Source of the DNA: Pseudoxanthomonas winnipegensis
Lineage (GTDB): Bacteria > Pseudomonadota > Gammaproteobacteria > Xanthomonadales > Xanthomonadaceae
DNA: 64,000 nucleotides
Assembly (NCBI RefSeq): GCF_004283755.1
Contig: NZ_SHMH01000006.1
Location: forward strand, 326,213 to 390,212
Reading direction: 5' to 3'
The stretch's first letter is position 1. Each line of letters opens with the position of its first letter. The notes beneath the pieces are model-generated. The model ran no database searches. It was not told where the DNA came from and saw only the letters and a program-made list of their open reading frames with translations. Shown piece after piece: positions 44,200 to 53,508 of this stretch. The position numbers and the translations under genes were made by a program.

Positions 44200-44376
44200 T
44201 TGAGGCCCCCTCCCTTGCGCGCAGCGCAGGGGAGGGATGGGGAGGGGTCGGGGCTTTACCGGACAAGCCGCCGAAGCAACGGCACCCCACCCCGGCCCTC
44301 CTCTCCGCCTGCGGCGAAAGGGAGGGGCCAGAGCGCTCGCTCGATGGCTTCGTTGAAAGAAGTCCTGATCTGCACG
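44200..44376 (-). repeat. dispersed 165-bp intergenic repeat, copy 2
   Basis: Reverse complement of the repeat at 3281-3445 with scattered changes; the two inverted copies bracket about 41 kb. Confidence 0.75.
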
Positions 44377-44467
44377 CTCGCGGAGCCGCGCCCGGCCGGG
44401 TCGAGGCTGCTCACCGAAGCCAGCTTTACCGACTCCGCAGTCTGGAGTCGTTCCCGCGCATCAGCGA

Positions 44468-44497
44468 GAAAAAAAAGCCCCGCAATGCGGGGCTTTT
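44468..44497 (-). terminator. intrinsic terminator of rho
   Basis: On the minus strand: GCCCCGCATTGCGGGGC followed by eight T residues, 24 bases after the rho stop codon. Confidence 0.85.
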
Positions 44498-44520
44498 CGC
44501 TGTGCTGCGAGAAGCGCGGT

Positions 44521-46299
44521 TCAGCGCTTCATCGAGCTGAAGAACTCGTCGTTGGACTTGGTGTTCTTCATCTTGTCCAGCATGAACTCCATCGCGGCGA
44601 TTTCGTCCATCGGGTGCAGCAGCTTGCGCAGGATCCAGATCTTCTGCAGCAACTCCGGTTCGATCAGCAGGTCCTCGCGGCGGGTGCCGGAGAGGTTGAC
44701 CGCGATGGCCGGGTAGACGCGCTTCTCGGTGATGCGGCGATCCAGGTGGATTTCCGAGTTGCCCGTGCCCTTGAACTCTTCGTAGATCACCTTGTCCATC
44801 GCGCTGCCGGTGTCGACCAGGGCGGTGGCGATGATGGTCAGGCTGCCGCCTTCCTCCACGTTGCGCGCCGCGCCGAAGAAGCGCTTGGGGCGGTGCAGGG
44901 CGTTGGCGTCCACGCCGCCGGTAAGCACCTTGCCCGAGGACGGCACCACGTTGTTGTAGGCGCGGGCCAGGCGGGTGATCGAGTCGAGCAGGATCACCAC
45001 GTCCTTCTTGTGCTCGACCAGGCGCTTGGCGCGCTCGATCACCATCTCGGCGACCTGCACGTGGCGGGCGGCGGGCTCGTCGAAGGTCGAGCTGATGACC
45101 TCGCCGCGCACGGTGCGCTGCATTTCGGTCACTTCTTCCGGACGCTCGTCGATCAGCAGCACGATCAGGTGCACGTCGGGATGGTTGGTGGTGATGGCCG
45201 TGGCGATCTGCTGCATCATCATCGTCTTGCCCGCCTTGGGCGGGGAGACGATCAGCGAGCGCTGGCCCTTGCCCTGCGGGGCCATCAGGTCGAGGATGCG
45301 GCCGGCGATGTCCTCGGACGAACCGTTGCCGCGCTCCAGGTGGAAGCGCTTGCGCGGGAACAGGGGGGTGAGGTTCTCGAACAGCACCTTGCCCTTGCTG
45401 GCCTCGATCGGCTCGCCGTTGATGGTGTCGACGATGTTCAGCGCGAAGTAGCGCTCGCCGTCCTTGGGCCAGCGGATGCGTCCGGAGATATGGTCGCCGG
45501 TGCGCAGATTGAAGCGGCGGATCTGGCTGGGCGAGATGTAGGTGTCGTCCGGGCCGGCCAGGTAGCTGGCCTCGGCCGCGCGCAGGAAGCCGAAGCCGTC
45601 GGGCAGGATCTCCAGCACGCCGTCGGCGGCCACGCCCTCGCCATGGCGGGTCAGCACCTTGAGCAGGGCGAAGATCACGTCCTGCTTGCGGGCGCGGGCC
45701 ACGCCTTCCTGGATCTGCAGCTGGTCGGCGATCTCGATCAGCTTGTGCGCCGGCATCTTCTTCAGATCGCTCAGCGAGTACTGCGGGAAGCCCTCGGGCA
45801 CCTGCGGGTGCGGACGGGGCACGAAGGTCTCGCTGGCGGCGTCCTGCGGCAGACCGTCGTTGTAGCGGTCGTTGCGGCCCCGCTCGCGGTCGCGGCGGTT
45901 GCGGAAGCGCTCGCGCCGGTTGTTGCCCTGGCCCTGCTGCTGGCCGTTCTGGTTGTTCTGATTGTTCTGGTTGTTGTTCTGGAAGCGCTGCGGATTGTTG
46001 TGCTGGCCGTTGCCGTTGGCCTCACCACTCTGGCCCTGCGGGGCCTGCCGGGACTCGCTCGGGGCGCCGTCGCCGCCGCCTTCGTTACGCGGCGCGCTGG
46101 CTTCAGCCGGGGCGGCGGGCGGCGCTGCCGGGGCGGGCGCGCTGGCTTCCGGCGCCGGGGCGGGCCTGGGCGCAGGCGGTGCGCTGTCCAGGGCCAGATC
46201 GGGCTGGGCGATGGCGTCGGGCTTGGGGGTCTTGCTCACGCGCGGCTTGCGCACGCGCTTCTCGGCGGTGGCGACGCCGGTTTCGTTACTGTCGGACAA
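44521..46299 (-). CDS. rho: transcription termination factor Rho with long low-complexity N-terminal extension
   Basis: The hexameric RNA-dependent ATPase that ends transcription. From about residue 172 it matches E. coli Rho: [11 protein letters not shown], the RNA-binding fold [36 protein letters not shown], Walker A SPPKAGKT (352-359), Walker [17 protein letters not shown], and the Q/R loop region to the end. The first 170 residues are extra: a basic stretch, a Pro/Ala-rich stretch (40-70), an Asn/Gln-rich stretch (100-127, with [20 protein letters not shown]) and an Arg-rich stretch (128-147). Total length 592 against 419 in E. coli. Ends in a strong terminator; lies downstream of trxA. 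Confidence 0.96.
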   Translation of the reverse strand: MSDSNETGVATAEKRVRKPRVSKTPKPDAIAQPDLALDSAPPAPRPAPAPEASAPAPAAPPAAPAEASAPRNEGGGDGAPSESRQAPQGQSGEANGNGQHNNPQRFQNNNQNNQNNQNGQQQGQGNNRRERFRNRRDRERGRNDRYNDGLPQDAASETFVPRPHPQVPEGFPQYSLSDLKKMPAHKLIEIADQLQIQEGVARARKQDVIFALLKVLTRHGEGVAADGVLEILPDGFGFLRAAEASYLAGPDDTYISPSQIRRFNLRTGDHISGRIRWPKDGERYFALNIVDTINGEPIEASKGKVLFENLTPLFPRKRFHLERGNGSSEDIAGRILDLMAPQGKGQRSLIVSPPKAGKTMMMQQIATAITTNHPDVHLIVLLIDERPEEVTEMQRTVRGEVISSTFDEPAARHVQVAEMVIERAKRLVEHKKDVVILLDSITRLARAYNNVVPSSGKVLTGGVDANALHRPKRFFGAARNVEEGGSLTIIATALVDTGSAMDKVIYEEFKGTGNSEIHLDRRITEKRVYPAIAVNLSGTRREDLLIEPELLQKIWILRKLLHPMDEIAAMEFMLDKMKNTKSNDEFFSSMKR

Positions 46300-46490
46300 A
46301 GGGCGATTCCTCGCTTAAGAGGTTGCGAGCCTGCCGGCGGCACAAAGGGCGCGGGCGGCTGTTGGAGTGACGGTGGGTGGTGTTGCAGAAGGGGTGCGGC
46401 GCGAGAACCCCAAGCGCCGGATATCTTGACCTTAACACCGCGCCGGAACGGCTTCAAGCGCGTCCCGGCGTCGGTTTGCAGCGGATTCAG

Positions 46491-46512
46491 GCCCCGCGGG
46501 AGGCCGCGGGGC
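46491..46512 (-). terminator. hairpin after trxA
   Basis: Stem GCCCCGCGG / CCGCGGGGC with a 4-base loop, 7 bases past the trxA stop codon on the minus strand. No T-run follows, so it may only pause or protect transcripts; rho has 191 bases of leader after it. Confidence 0.4.
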
Positions 46513-46518
46513 GGGGCA

Positions 46519-46860
46519 TCAGGCGGCCTGGGCGCCGATGGCCTTGTCGATCATCTGGGTCAGCTGACCCTTGCCGACGGCGCCGACCTGGGTGGCCTGG
46601 ACCTGGCCGTCCTTGAACAGCAGCAGCAGCGGGATGTTGCGCACGTGGTACTTGATGGCCGTGGCGCGGTTGTCGTCGACGTTGAGCTTGACCACCTTCA
46701 GGCGGCCCTCGTAGGCGTTGGCCAGCTCGTCCAGGACCGGGGCGATCATCTTGCACGGACCGCACCATTCGGCCCAGAAATCGACCAGAACGGGTTCATC
46801 GGACTGCAGTACGGCAGCGTCGAAATCGGCGTCGCCGACGTGGGTCACCTTGTCGCTCAT
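46519..46860 (-). CDS. trxA: thioredoxin
   Basis: A 113-residue thioredoxin with active site WCGPC (Cys33, Cys36), the following KMIAP and the cis-proline in NIPLLLLF. It is a cytoplasmic dithiol reductant for many enzymes. The rhlB-trxA-rho arrangement here (rhlB divergent from trxA, rho next) is the same as in E. coli. Confidence 0.97.
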   Translation of the reverse strand: MSDKVTHVGDADFDAAVLQSDEPVLVDFWAEWCGPCKMIAPVLDELANAYEGRLKVVKLNVDDNRATAIKYHVRNIPLLLLFKDGQVQATQVGAVGKGQLTQMIDKAIGAQAA

Positions 46861-46919
46861 CAGGGGGTCTCCGTGGGAGGTTTCGCGGTGCGGGGCCGGA
46901 AGATGGCCGCCGGATGCGG

Positions 46920-46925
46920 TAAAAT
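46920..46925 (+). promoter_or_regulatory. possible -10 box for rhlB
   Basis: TAAAAT stands out in the GC-rich 226-base trxA/rhlB intergenic region, 160 bases before the rhlB ATG. No convincing -35 is present, so this is weak. Confidence 0.25.
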
Positions 46926-47086
46926 GGGGTGTTTCGCGGCCCGATCAAGCCCTGCATGCTCTAGGGGGCGGCCGCGCCACCCGGCATCGAGGGCGCCAGT
47001 GTGCGACCGGGTTGCCGGCGATGCAAGCGGACTTCTCCGCCCCCTTCATCCCGCCGTCGGCCCGTGCCCCGGCGTAAAGAGAATTC

Positions 47087-48877
47087 ATGAGCGACAAGCC
47101 TCTTACCGACGTCACCTTCAACTCCTTTCCCCTGCATCCGGACCTGCTGGCCGGGCTGGAAGCGGCCGGTTTCTCCCGCTGCACGCCGATCCAGGCGCTG
47201 ACCCTGCCGGTGGCGCTGGCCGGGCGCGACGTGGCCGGCCAGGCCCAGACCGGCACCGGCAAGACGCTGGCCTTCCTGGTGGCGGTGATGAACCGCCTGC
47301 TGACCCGGCCGGCCCTGGCCGACCGCAAGCCGGAGGATCCGCGCGCGCTGATCATGGCGCCCACCCGCGAGCTGGCCATCCAGATCCACAAGGACGCGGT
47401 CAAGTTCGGCTCGTCGCTGGGCCTGCGCTTCGCGCTGGTCTACGGCGGGGTGGACTACGACAAGCAGCGCGAGCTGCTGCAGCAGGGCGTGGACATCATC
47501 ATCGCCACCCCGGGCCGCCTGATCGACTACGTCAAGCAGCACAAGGTCGTGTCCCTGCATGCCTGCGAGGTGTGCGTGATGGACGAGGCCGACCGCATGT
47601 TCGACCTGGGCTTCATCAAGGACATCCGCTTCCTGCTGCGGCGCATGCCCGAGCGCACCACGCGCCAGACGCTGCTGTTCAGCGCCACGCTCAGCCATCG
47701 CGTGCTGGAGCTGGCCTACGAGCACATGAACGAGCCGGAGAAGCTGGTCGTCGAGGCCGAGACGGTCACCGCCGCGCGCGTGCGCCAGCGCATGTACCTG
47801 CCGGCCGACGACGAGAAGATCCCGCTGCTGCTGGGCCTGCTGTCGCGCAGCGAGGGCGCGCGCACCATGGTGTTCGTCAACACCAAGGCTTTCGTCGAGC
47901 GCGTGGCCCGGGCGCTGGAGCGCGCCGGCTACCGCGTCGGCGTGCTGTCAGGCGATGTGCCGCAGAAGAAGCGCGAGACCCTGCTCAAGCGCTTCCAGGC
48001 CGGCCAGCTCGAGCTGCTGGTCGCCACCGACGTGGCCGCGCGCGGCCTGCACATCGATGGCGTCAGCCACGTCTACAACTACGACCTGCCGTTCGACGCC
48101 GAGGACTACGTGCACCGCATCGGCCGCACCGCGCGCCTGGGCGCCGAGGGCGATGCGATCAGCTTCGCCTGCGAGCGCTATGCGATGAGCCTGCCGGACA
48201 TCGAGGCCTACATCGAGCAGAAGATCCCGGTCGAGCCGGTCACCGCCGAGCTGCTGACCGCGCTGCCGCGCCCCGAGCGCGCGCCGCTGCCGCCAGGCGA
48301 GGAGGGCGAGGAAGCCGAGAGCGTCAGCGCGATCTTCCGTGAGGCGCGCGAGCAGAAGGCCGCCGACGAGGCGCGCCGCGGTGGCGGGCGTTCAGGCTCC
48401 GGCGGCGGTGGGCGCAGCGGTTCGCGTGAGGGCGGCCGCCCCGGCGCCCGCGATGGCGCCGGCAGCCGCGGCCCGCGTCCGCCGCGCCGTCCGCGCAGCG
48501 AGCCGGTCGCAGGCGAGGCGGCTGTCGCGCCGGTCGCCGACACGCCGGTGGCCGAGGCGCCGCGCGCCGTGCCGACCGCCGTCGCAGACGCCGAGGCGCC
48601 GCACGATCCGAACGCGCCGCAGGGCGAGAAGCGCCCGCGCAAGCGCCGTCGTCGCCGCCACGGCCGTCCGGTCGAAGGCGCCGAAGGCGCGACGCCGCCC
48701 TCGGCCAGCTCCGGCAACGGCGCCGCTGGCCCGCGCGCGCCGCGCGCCAAGCCCGAGCCGTCGGCCGCCGCGCCCGTCGCCAAGGCCAAGCCGGCCCCGG
48801 CCGCCGCGTCGTCCGCCGGTAACGACTCGTTCCTGACCCGCCTGGGCCGCAAGATCAAGTCGCTGGTCGGCGGCTGA
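47087..48877 (+). CDS. rhlB: DEAD-box ATP-dependent RNA helicase RhlB
   Basis: A 596-residue RNA helicase with all motifs: Q motif FSRCTPIQA, motif I AQTGTGKT (53-60), PTRELA, ATPGRL, DEAD at 166-169, SAT, and HRIGRTAR. Residues up to about 410 match RhlB, the helicase of the RNA degradosome. The tail of about 180 residues is Gly/Arg-rich ([20 protein letters not shown]), then Ala/Pro-rich, and ends in a basic helix ([16 protein letters not shown]). E. coli RhlB has 421 residues, so the tail is extra and is probably disordered and RNA binding. Divergent from trxA. Confidence 0.95.
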   Translation: MSDKPLTDVTFNSFPLHPDLLAGLEAAGFSRCTPIQALTLPVALAGRDVAGQAQTGTGKTLAFLVAVMNRLLTRPALADRKPEDPRALIMAPTRELAIQIHKDAVKFGSSLGLRFALVYGGVDYDKQRELLQQGVDIIIATPGRLIDYVKQHKVVSLHACEVCVMDEADRMFDLGFIKDIRFLLRRMPERTTRQTLLFSATLSHRVLELAYEHMNEPEKLVVEAETVTAARVRQRMYLPADDEKIPLLLGLLSRSEGARTMVFVNTKAFVERVARALERAGYRVGVLSGDVPQKKRETLLKRFQAGQLELLVATDVAARGLHIDGVSHVYNYDLPFDAEDYVHRIGRTARLGAEGDAISFACERYAMSLPDIEAYIEQKIPVEPVTAELLTALPRPERAPLPPGEEGEEAESVSAIFREAREQKAADEARRGGGRSGSGGGGRSGSREGGRPGARDGAGSRGPRPPRRPRSEPVAGEAAVAPVADTPVAEAPRAVPTAVADAEAPHDPNAPQGEKRPRKRRRRRHGRPVEGAEGATPPSASSGNGAAGPRAPRAKPEPSAAAPVAKAKPAPAAASSAGNDSFLTRLGRKIKSLVGG

Positions 48878-49011
48878 CGGTAGAGGGACGCGGGCGGAGC
48901 AGCGCCAACGCATCGGCGCTGCGGCCGCTTCGCCGCCACGCGTTCCTCGCTCCGCTTCCCGCTCCACGGGTCACGCACTCGTTCTTCGCGTCGCGCGGGC
49001 ATAATCGCGCC

Positions 49012-49698
49012 ATGACCGTCCTGCGCTTCGAAAACGTCAGCAAGCTCTATCCCGGGGGCCACGAGGCCTTGTCCGATGTCAGCTTCGAGGTGGGCGAGGG
49101 CGAGATGCTGTTCGTGACCGGCCACTCCGGCGCCGGCAAGAGCACGCTGCTGCGGCTGGTGCACCTGAGCGAGCGGCCCAGCCGCGGCGCGGTGGTGTTC
49201 GACGGGCGCAACCTGCTCAAGGTGCGCGGCCGCCAGATCCCGCTGCACCGGCGCCACGTCGGCGCGGTGCATCAGGACCATCGCCTGCTCACCGACCGCA
49301 CCGTGGCCGAGAACGTGGCCCTGCCGCTGATCCTGCGCGGCGACCGCCGCGGCGACATCGGCAAGCGCGTGCGCGAGGTGCTGACCCGCCTGGGCCTGGG
49401 CCACCGTGAGCGCGCGCTGCCGACCCAGCTCTCGGCCGGCGAGCAGCAGCGCGTGGGCATCGCCCGGGCGATCGTGTCCGAGCCGCGCCTGCTGGTCGCC
49501 GACGAACCGACCGGCAACCTCGACCCGACCCTGGCCGCGGAGATCATGTCGCTGTTCGCCTCCATGCCCGAGCGCGGCACCTCGGTGCTGGTGGTCAGCC
49601 ACGACCTGGCGCTGATCAAGCGCATGCGCAAGCGCGTGCTGATCCTGGACCATGGCCGGCTGATGGACGACATCAGCCCCGACGACCTGGCCGAGTGA
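49012..49698 (+). CDS. ftsE: cell division ATP-binding protein FtsE
   Basis: A 228-residue ABC ATPase: Walker A GHSGAGKST (37-45), signature LSAGEQQRVGIARA, Walker B LLVADEPTGNLD and the FtsE-type LHRRHVGAVHQDHRLL segment. With FtsX it activates septal peptidoglycan hydrolysis. It is followed by ftsX after 37 bases. The 134-base gap after rhlB shows no gene or clear terminator. Confidence 0.95.
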   Translation: MTVLRFENVSKLYPGGHEALSDVSFEVGEGEMLFVTGHSGAGKSTLLRLVHLSERPSRGAVVFDGRNLLKVRGRQIPLHRRHVGAVHQDHRLLTDRTVAENVALPLILRGDRRGDIGKRVREVLTRLGLGHRERALPTQLSAGEQQRVGIARAIVSEPRLLVADEPTGNLDPTLAAEIMSLFASMPERGTSVLVVSHDLALIKRMRKRVLILDHGRLMDDISPDDLAE

Positions 49699-49735
49699 CC
49701 GACATGATGTCCGCAAGTTTCGCAGGGGGGCGCGC

Positions 49736-50701
49736 ATGAGCGACCAACCGGGCCCGAAGATCGAACCCAACCGCCGCGTCGACGGCCCGCGCTCGGGCGT
49801 GGGCATCTGGCTGGACCAGCACCTGTACAGCTTCGTCTCCAGCCTGGGCCGCGCGCTGCGCCGGCCCTGGTCCACGGCCCTGACCATCGGCGTGATGGCG
49901 GTGGCCCTGGCCCTGCCGCTGGGCCTGTGGCTGGCGCTGGGCAACGTGCAGCACTTCGCCGGCAGCGTGCAGGCCTCGCGCCAGGTGGACGTGTTCCTCA
50001 AGCGTGACACCTCGCCCGAGCGCGCCCGCGCGCTGGCCGACGAGGTCCGTGCGCGCCCGGACGTGGCCCGCGTGGACCTGCGCACGCCCGAACAGGGCCT
50101 GGCCGACTTCCGCAAGCTCAGCGGGCTGGACGCGGCCATCGATGCGCTGGACGAGAACCCGCTGCCGGCGCAGCTGGTGGTAATCCCCAGCGGCGACGAC
50201 GCGCCGCTGGCCCAGGCGCTGGAGCAGCTGCCCGAGGCCGACGTGGTCCAGCACGACGCGGTCTGGCGCCAGCGCCTGGACGGCTGGCTGCGCTTCGGCA
50301 CGCGCCTGGTGTGGGTGCTGGCGGCGCTGTTCGGCCTGGGCGCGGCGCTGGTGGTGGGCAACACCGTGCGCCTGGACATCCAGTCGCGGCGCGAGGAGAT
50401 CGGCGTGCTGCAGCTGCTGGGCGCCAGCGACGGCTTCATCCGTCGGCCCTTTATCTATCTGGGCGCCTGGTACGGCCTGGGCGCCGGGGTGCTGGCGCTG
50501 GGCCTGGTGCTGGTGGCCGGGGCCGCCCTGCGCGCGCCGCTGGAGGCGCTGGCGCAAAGCTATGGCAGCCGCTTCGCGCTGGACGGGCTGGACCCGGCGC
50601 GCGCTGGTCTGGTATTGGTGGCGGCCTTGATCATCGGCTGGTTGGGGGCCTGGTGGGTGACCGGGCACTACCTGCGCCAGACCCGCCCGACCGACACCTG
50701 A
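49736..50701 (+). CDS. ftsX: cell division protein FtsX
   Basis: A 321-residue permease-like protein: a membrane helix at 48-72, a periplasmic loop, and three helices in the last 130 residues. The RRPWSTALTIGVMAVALALPLGLW start, SRRQVDVFLKRDTSPE-like segment and VGNTVRLDIQSRREEIGVLQLLGASDGFIRRPFIYLG block are typical of FtsX. The ATG at 49736 is preceded by AGGGGGG at 5 bases. Confidence 0.95.
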   Translation: MSDQPGPKIEPNRRVDGPRSGVGIWLDQHLYSFVSSLGRALRRPWSTALTIGVMAVALALPLGLWLALGNVQHFAGSVQASRQVDVFLKRDTSPERARALADEVRARPDVARVDLRTPEQGLADFRKLSGLDAAIDALDENPLPAQLVVIPSGDDAPLAQALEQLPEADVVQHDAVWRQRLDGWLRFGTRLVWVLAALFGLGAALVVGNTVRLDIQSRREEIGVLQLLGASDGFIRRPFIYLGAWYGLGAGVLALGLVLVAGAALRAPLEALAQSYGSRFALDGLDPARAGLVLVAALIIGWLGAWWVTGHYLRQTRPTDT

Positions 50702-50715
50702 CCGCCCCCGCGCTT

Positions 50716-51558
50716 ATGGCCCCCCAAGACTTGCGGCACCTGATCAGCGACGCGCCACGGGTCATGGTGGTGGACGGCTCCAAGATGGTGCGCAAGCTGA
50801 TCGCCGATGTGCTCAAGCGCGACCTGCCGCAGGTCGAGGTGGTCGGCTGCGCGACCCTGGCCGAGGCGCGCGAGGCGCTGGCCAAGGGGCCGGTCGACCT
50901 GGTCACCACCGCGCTATCGCTCAAGAGCGGCAGCGGCCTGGAGGTGGCGCGCGCGGTGCGCGAATCCGCCGGCCAGGCCTATGTGCCGGTGATCGTGGTC
51001 TCCGGCGAGGCGCAGCAGCATCTGGAGGAGCGCCGCTTCACCGAATTCGTCACCGACTACTTCGACAAGGCGCTGGGCCACGAGGCGCTGGCCGCTTTCA
51101 TCCACGGCTACGTGCAGCCCGAGCCGGTGCCCGGCTCGACCGTGCTCTACGTCGAGGACAGCCGCGTGGTGGCCGAGACCACCACGCGCATGCTCGAGCG
51201 GCATGGGCTGAAGGTGGTCCACGTGCTGCGCGCCGAGGATGCCTTCGGCCTGCTGACCGCCGAGTCGCTGGGCCTGTCCGATATCCGCTTCGACGTGGTG
51301 CTGACCGATGTGACCCTGAAGGGCGAGCTGAGCGGGGTGGACATCGTCCAGCGTGTGCGCGTGGATTTCGGCTACGGCAAGCGGCGCCTGCCCATCCTGG
51401 TGATGACCGGCGACAGCAACCGCGACAACCAGGCCGAGCTGCTGCGCGACGGCGCCAACGACTTGGTGCTCAAGCCCATCGAGGAACGCCTGCTGGTGAC
51501 CAAGGTGCTGTTCCAGCTGCGGCTGGCGCGCATGGCCGGCGGGCGCGTGGACGCATGA
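50716..51558 (+). CDS. double-receiver response regulator with one degenerate receiver
   Basis: A 280-residue protein of two tandem receiver domains and no output domain. The second is intact: YVEDSR, Asp198 (VVLTDVTL), Thr231 and Lys253 (LVLKP). In the first the phospho-acceptor position reads Ala66 (DLVTTALSLK), so it cannot be phosphorylated in the usual way, though Asp20 and Lys118 remain. It begins 14 bases after ftsX, and overlaps folB by 4 bases. It could act as a docking or phosphate-sink protein. Confidence 0.85.
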   Translation: MAPQDLRHLISDAPRVMVVDGSKMVRKLIADVLKRDLPQVEVVGCATLAEAREALAKGPVDLVTTALSLKSGSGLEVARAVRESAGQAYVPVIVVSGEAQQHLEERRFTEFVTDYFDKALGHEALAAFIHGYVQPEPVPGSTVLYVEDSRVVAETTTRMLERHGLKVVHVLRAEDAFGLLTAESLGLSDIRFDVVLTDVTLKGELSGVDIVQRVRVDFGYGKRRLPILVMTGDSNRDNQAELLRDGANDLVLKPIEERLLVTKVLFQLRLARMAGGRVDA

Positions 51559-51920
51559 GCGCGATGGACGATGTGGTCTTCATCGACGGGCTGCGGACTC
51601 AGGCCTTGATCGGCGTGTACGACTTCGAGCGAAACGGCCCGCAGCCGCTGGTGTTCGATGTGGAGATGACCATGGACACGCGCGCGGCCGGAAGCAGCGA
51701 TGCGCTGGGCGACACGGTCGACTACGCGGTGGTGGCGCAGACCATCGAGCAGCTCTGCACCGGCTCGGCCTTCGCGCTGGTCGAGGCGCTGGCCGAGACC
51801 ATCGCCGCGCAGCTGCTGCGCGCGTTTCCGATCCGCACCGTCGCCCTGCGCGTGACCAAGCCGCAGGCCGTGCCGGCCGCGCGCGGCGTGGGCGTGCGCA
51901 TCGTGCGCCACGCCGCATGA
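51555..51920 (+). CDS. folB: dihydroneopterin aldolase
   Basis: A 121-residue FolB. It has the start VFIDGLRTQALIGVYDFERNGPQPLVFDVEM with Glu in YDFE, the DTVDYAVVAQTIE block and the C-terminal VTKPQAVPAARGVGVRIVR with the lysine used in catalysis. It makes 6-hydroxymethyldihydropterin in folate synthesis, and overlaps both neighbours by 4 bases. Confidence 0.93.
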   Translation: MSAMDDVVFIDGLRTQALIGVYDFERNGPQPLVFDVEMTMDTRAAGSSDALGDTVDYAVVAQTIEQLCTGSAFALVEALAETIAAQLLRAFPIRTVALRVTKPQAVPAARGVGVRIVRHAA

Positions 51921-52321
51921 AGACCCACCGCTACGTGCTGCTGCTCGGCACCAGCCTGGCCTCGCCGCTGGTGCTGGAACGGGCGATCGAATCGCTGGCG
52001 GTCGAGGGCCTGATCGAGGCGGCCTCGCGCCGGGTCAGCGGGCCCAGCATCAGCGCCGGCGATGCGCGCCATTTCCACAACCAGGCCGTGGTACTGGCCA
52101 CGGCGCTGACGCGCGAGGCGCTGCCGGCGCGGCTCAAGCAGATCGAGGCCGCGCTGGGCCGCACGCCGAATGCGGCCGACTGCGTGATCGACATCGATCT
52201 GGCCTGCGAATGCGACGGCCACGGCATCGTGCTGTGGCGCGACGACCGCAAGTTGGGCCATGCGCTGTTCCTGGACCTGATGCAGGACGTGCTGGATCAG
52301 CTGCGCGGCTCCCACCTGTAG
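51917..52321 (+). CDS. short HPPK (FolK)-like protein ending within a REPIN
   Basis: A 134-residue protein with some features of 6-hydroxymethyl-dihydropterin pyrophosphokinase: the start YVLLLGTSLASP, HFHNQAVVLATALTREALPARLKQIEAALGR and an IDIDL acidic block. It lacks the usual R[T/P]LDLDI block form and the last 25-30 residues compared with E. coli FolK (159). The stop codon TAG is part of REPIN R5 (TGTAGAGC), so the C-terminus seems set by repeat insertion. A regular folK may exist elsewhere; this may be a specialised pterin gene. Confidence 0.65.
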   Translation: MKTHRYVLLLGTSLASPLVLERAIESLAVEGLIEAASRRVSGPSISAGDARHFHNQAVVLATALTREALPARLKQIEAALGRTPNAADCVIDIDLACECDGHGIVLWRDDRKLGHALFLDLMQDVLDQLRGSHL

Positions 52322-52392
52322 AGCGGAGCTCGCTCCGCTGGGGCTTTCGCGATGATCCGGCCGAAGCGCAGCGGAGCAAGCTCCGCTCTACA
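52317..52392. repeat. REPIN-like palindrome, copy R5
   Basis: Overlaps the last 5 bases of the folK-like gene and supplies its stop codon. Arms TGTAGAGCGGAGCTCGCTCC and inverse. Confidence 0.9.
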
Positions 52393-52472
52393 ACGCGACG
52401 ACCGCAAGCTGGGCCATGCGCTGTTCCTGGACCTGATGCAGGACGTGCTGGATCAGCTGCGCGGTTCCCCCC

Positions 52473-52548
52473 TGTAGAGCGGAGCTTGCTCCGCTGGGGC
52501 TTTCCCGATGATCTGGCCGAAGAGCAGCGGAGCAAGCTCCGCTCTACA
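52473..52548. repeat. REPIN-like palindrome, copy R6
   Basis: Second copy in the tandem duplication, nearly the same as R5. Confidence 0.9.
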
Positions 52549-52595
52549 ACGAGGTGGCGACTTGGTCCGGGGGACGGTTGCTCCCACGCTTCGCG

Positions 52596-53336
52596 CTACA
52601 CGAACACCGAGCGCCCGCCGTCGATCGCCACCACCTGGCCGTTGATGTAGGCGTTGCCGTCCAGCAGCCAGCGCACCGCCGAGACGATGTCCTCCGGCGC
52701 GCCCTGGCGCTGCAGCGGCACGCGCTCGCGCAGCAGGGCCTCGGTCTCGGCCTTGGTCGGGTTCTCCGACCACAGGATGTTGCCCGGCGCGATCGCGTTG
52801 ACCCGCACGCGCGGACCCAGTTCGCGCGCCAGCGACTGGGTCATCATCACCAGCGCGGCCTTGGCCATGCAGTACAGCGTGTGCTCCGGCAGCGGGCGTT
52901 GGGCATAGATGTCGGCGATGCTCACGATCGCACCGCCGCTGGCGGCCAGGTGCGGCGCGGCCGCCTGGGAGAGGAAGAACGGCGCGCGCGCATTGGAGGC
53001 GAACAGCGCGTCCCACTGCGCCGGCGTGGCCGTGCCGATCGGCGTGGCGTAGTAGGCCGAGGCGTTGTTGACCAGGGCGTCGAGCCGGCCGAACCGCCGC
53101 ACCGTGTCTTCGACCAGTGCCGGCAGCCGCTCGGTGTCGGCCAGCTCGGCCTGCAGCATCAGCGTGCTACCCGGGCGCACGGCTTCCAGCTCATCGACCA
53201 GCGCCTGCATCTGCGGCGCCGAGGCGCGGTAGTGCAGACCCAGCGCGTAGCCGTCGGCGTGCAGGGCGCGGGCGATGGCCGCGCCGATGCGCTTGGCGGC
53301 ACCGGTGATCAGGGCGACGCGGGGTTGGTCGGACAT
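52596..53336 (-). CDS. pteridine reductase (SDR)
   Basis: A 246-residue short-chain dehydrogenase/reductase. The cofactor motif is TGAAKRIG, the TGxxxRxG form of pteridine reductases (PTR1/FolM) rather than FabG. The active-site Tyr and Lys appear in HTLYCMAKAALV, and GAIVSIADIYAQRP precedes them. It would reduce dihydropterins or dihydrofolate. The ATG of MSDQPRV is chosen since the 13 residues before it are not conserved. It converges on folB and the folK-like gene, consistent with a pterin gene group. Confidence 0.88.
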   Translation of the reverse strand: MSDQPRVALITGAAKRIGAAIARALHADGYALGLHYRASAPQMQALVDELEAVRPGSTLMLQAELADTERLPALVEDTVRRFGRLDALVNNASAYYATPIGTATPAQWDALFASNARAPFFLSQAAAPHLAASGGAIVSIADIYAQRPLPEHTLYCMAKAALVMMTQSLARELGPRVRVNAIAPGNILWSENPTKAETEALLRERVPLQRQGAPEDIVSAVRWLLDGNAYINGQVVAIDGGRSVFV

Positions 53337-53508
53337 GGCGGTCATCGCGGCGAGGACGAACCGCGATTGTGGCATCGCCGGCCGCGGCGCCGGGCTGCCG
53401 CGCGCGCCGCTGGCATTGCTTGACGCCGGTCATGGTTTGCGGGCATGTTGCCGAAGAACCCTGTCGCGACCGCTTTCCGCTGGCTGCAAGGGCATCGGAA
53501 CGGAGCGA

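Larger units (their letters stand above)
52241..52548. repeat. 156-bp tandem duplication of the folK-like 3' end plus REPIN
   Basis: Bases 52241-52392 (last codons of the folK-like gene and R5) recur at 52397-52548 with few changes. The period is 156 bp. The second copy repeats the 80 coding bases but has no start, so it is non-functional as a gene. Confidence 0.9.

Noticed and set aside
51917..52321. Calling the gene a true folK
   Set aside because: The pterin/ATP block is divergent and the C-terminus is short, so it is only described as HPPK-like.
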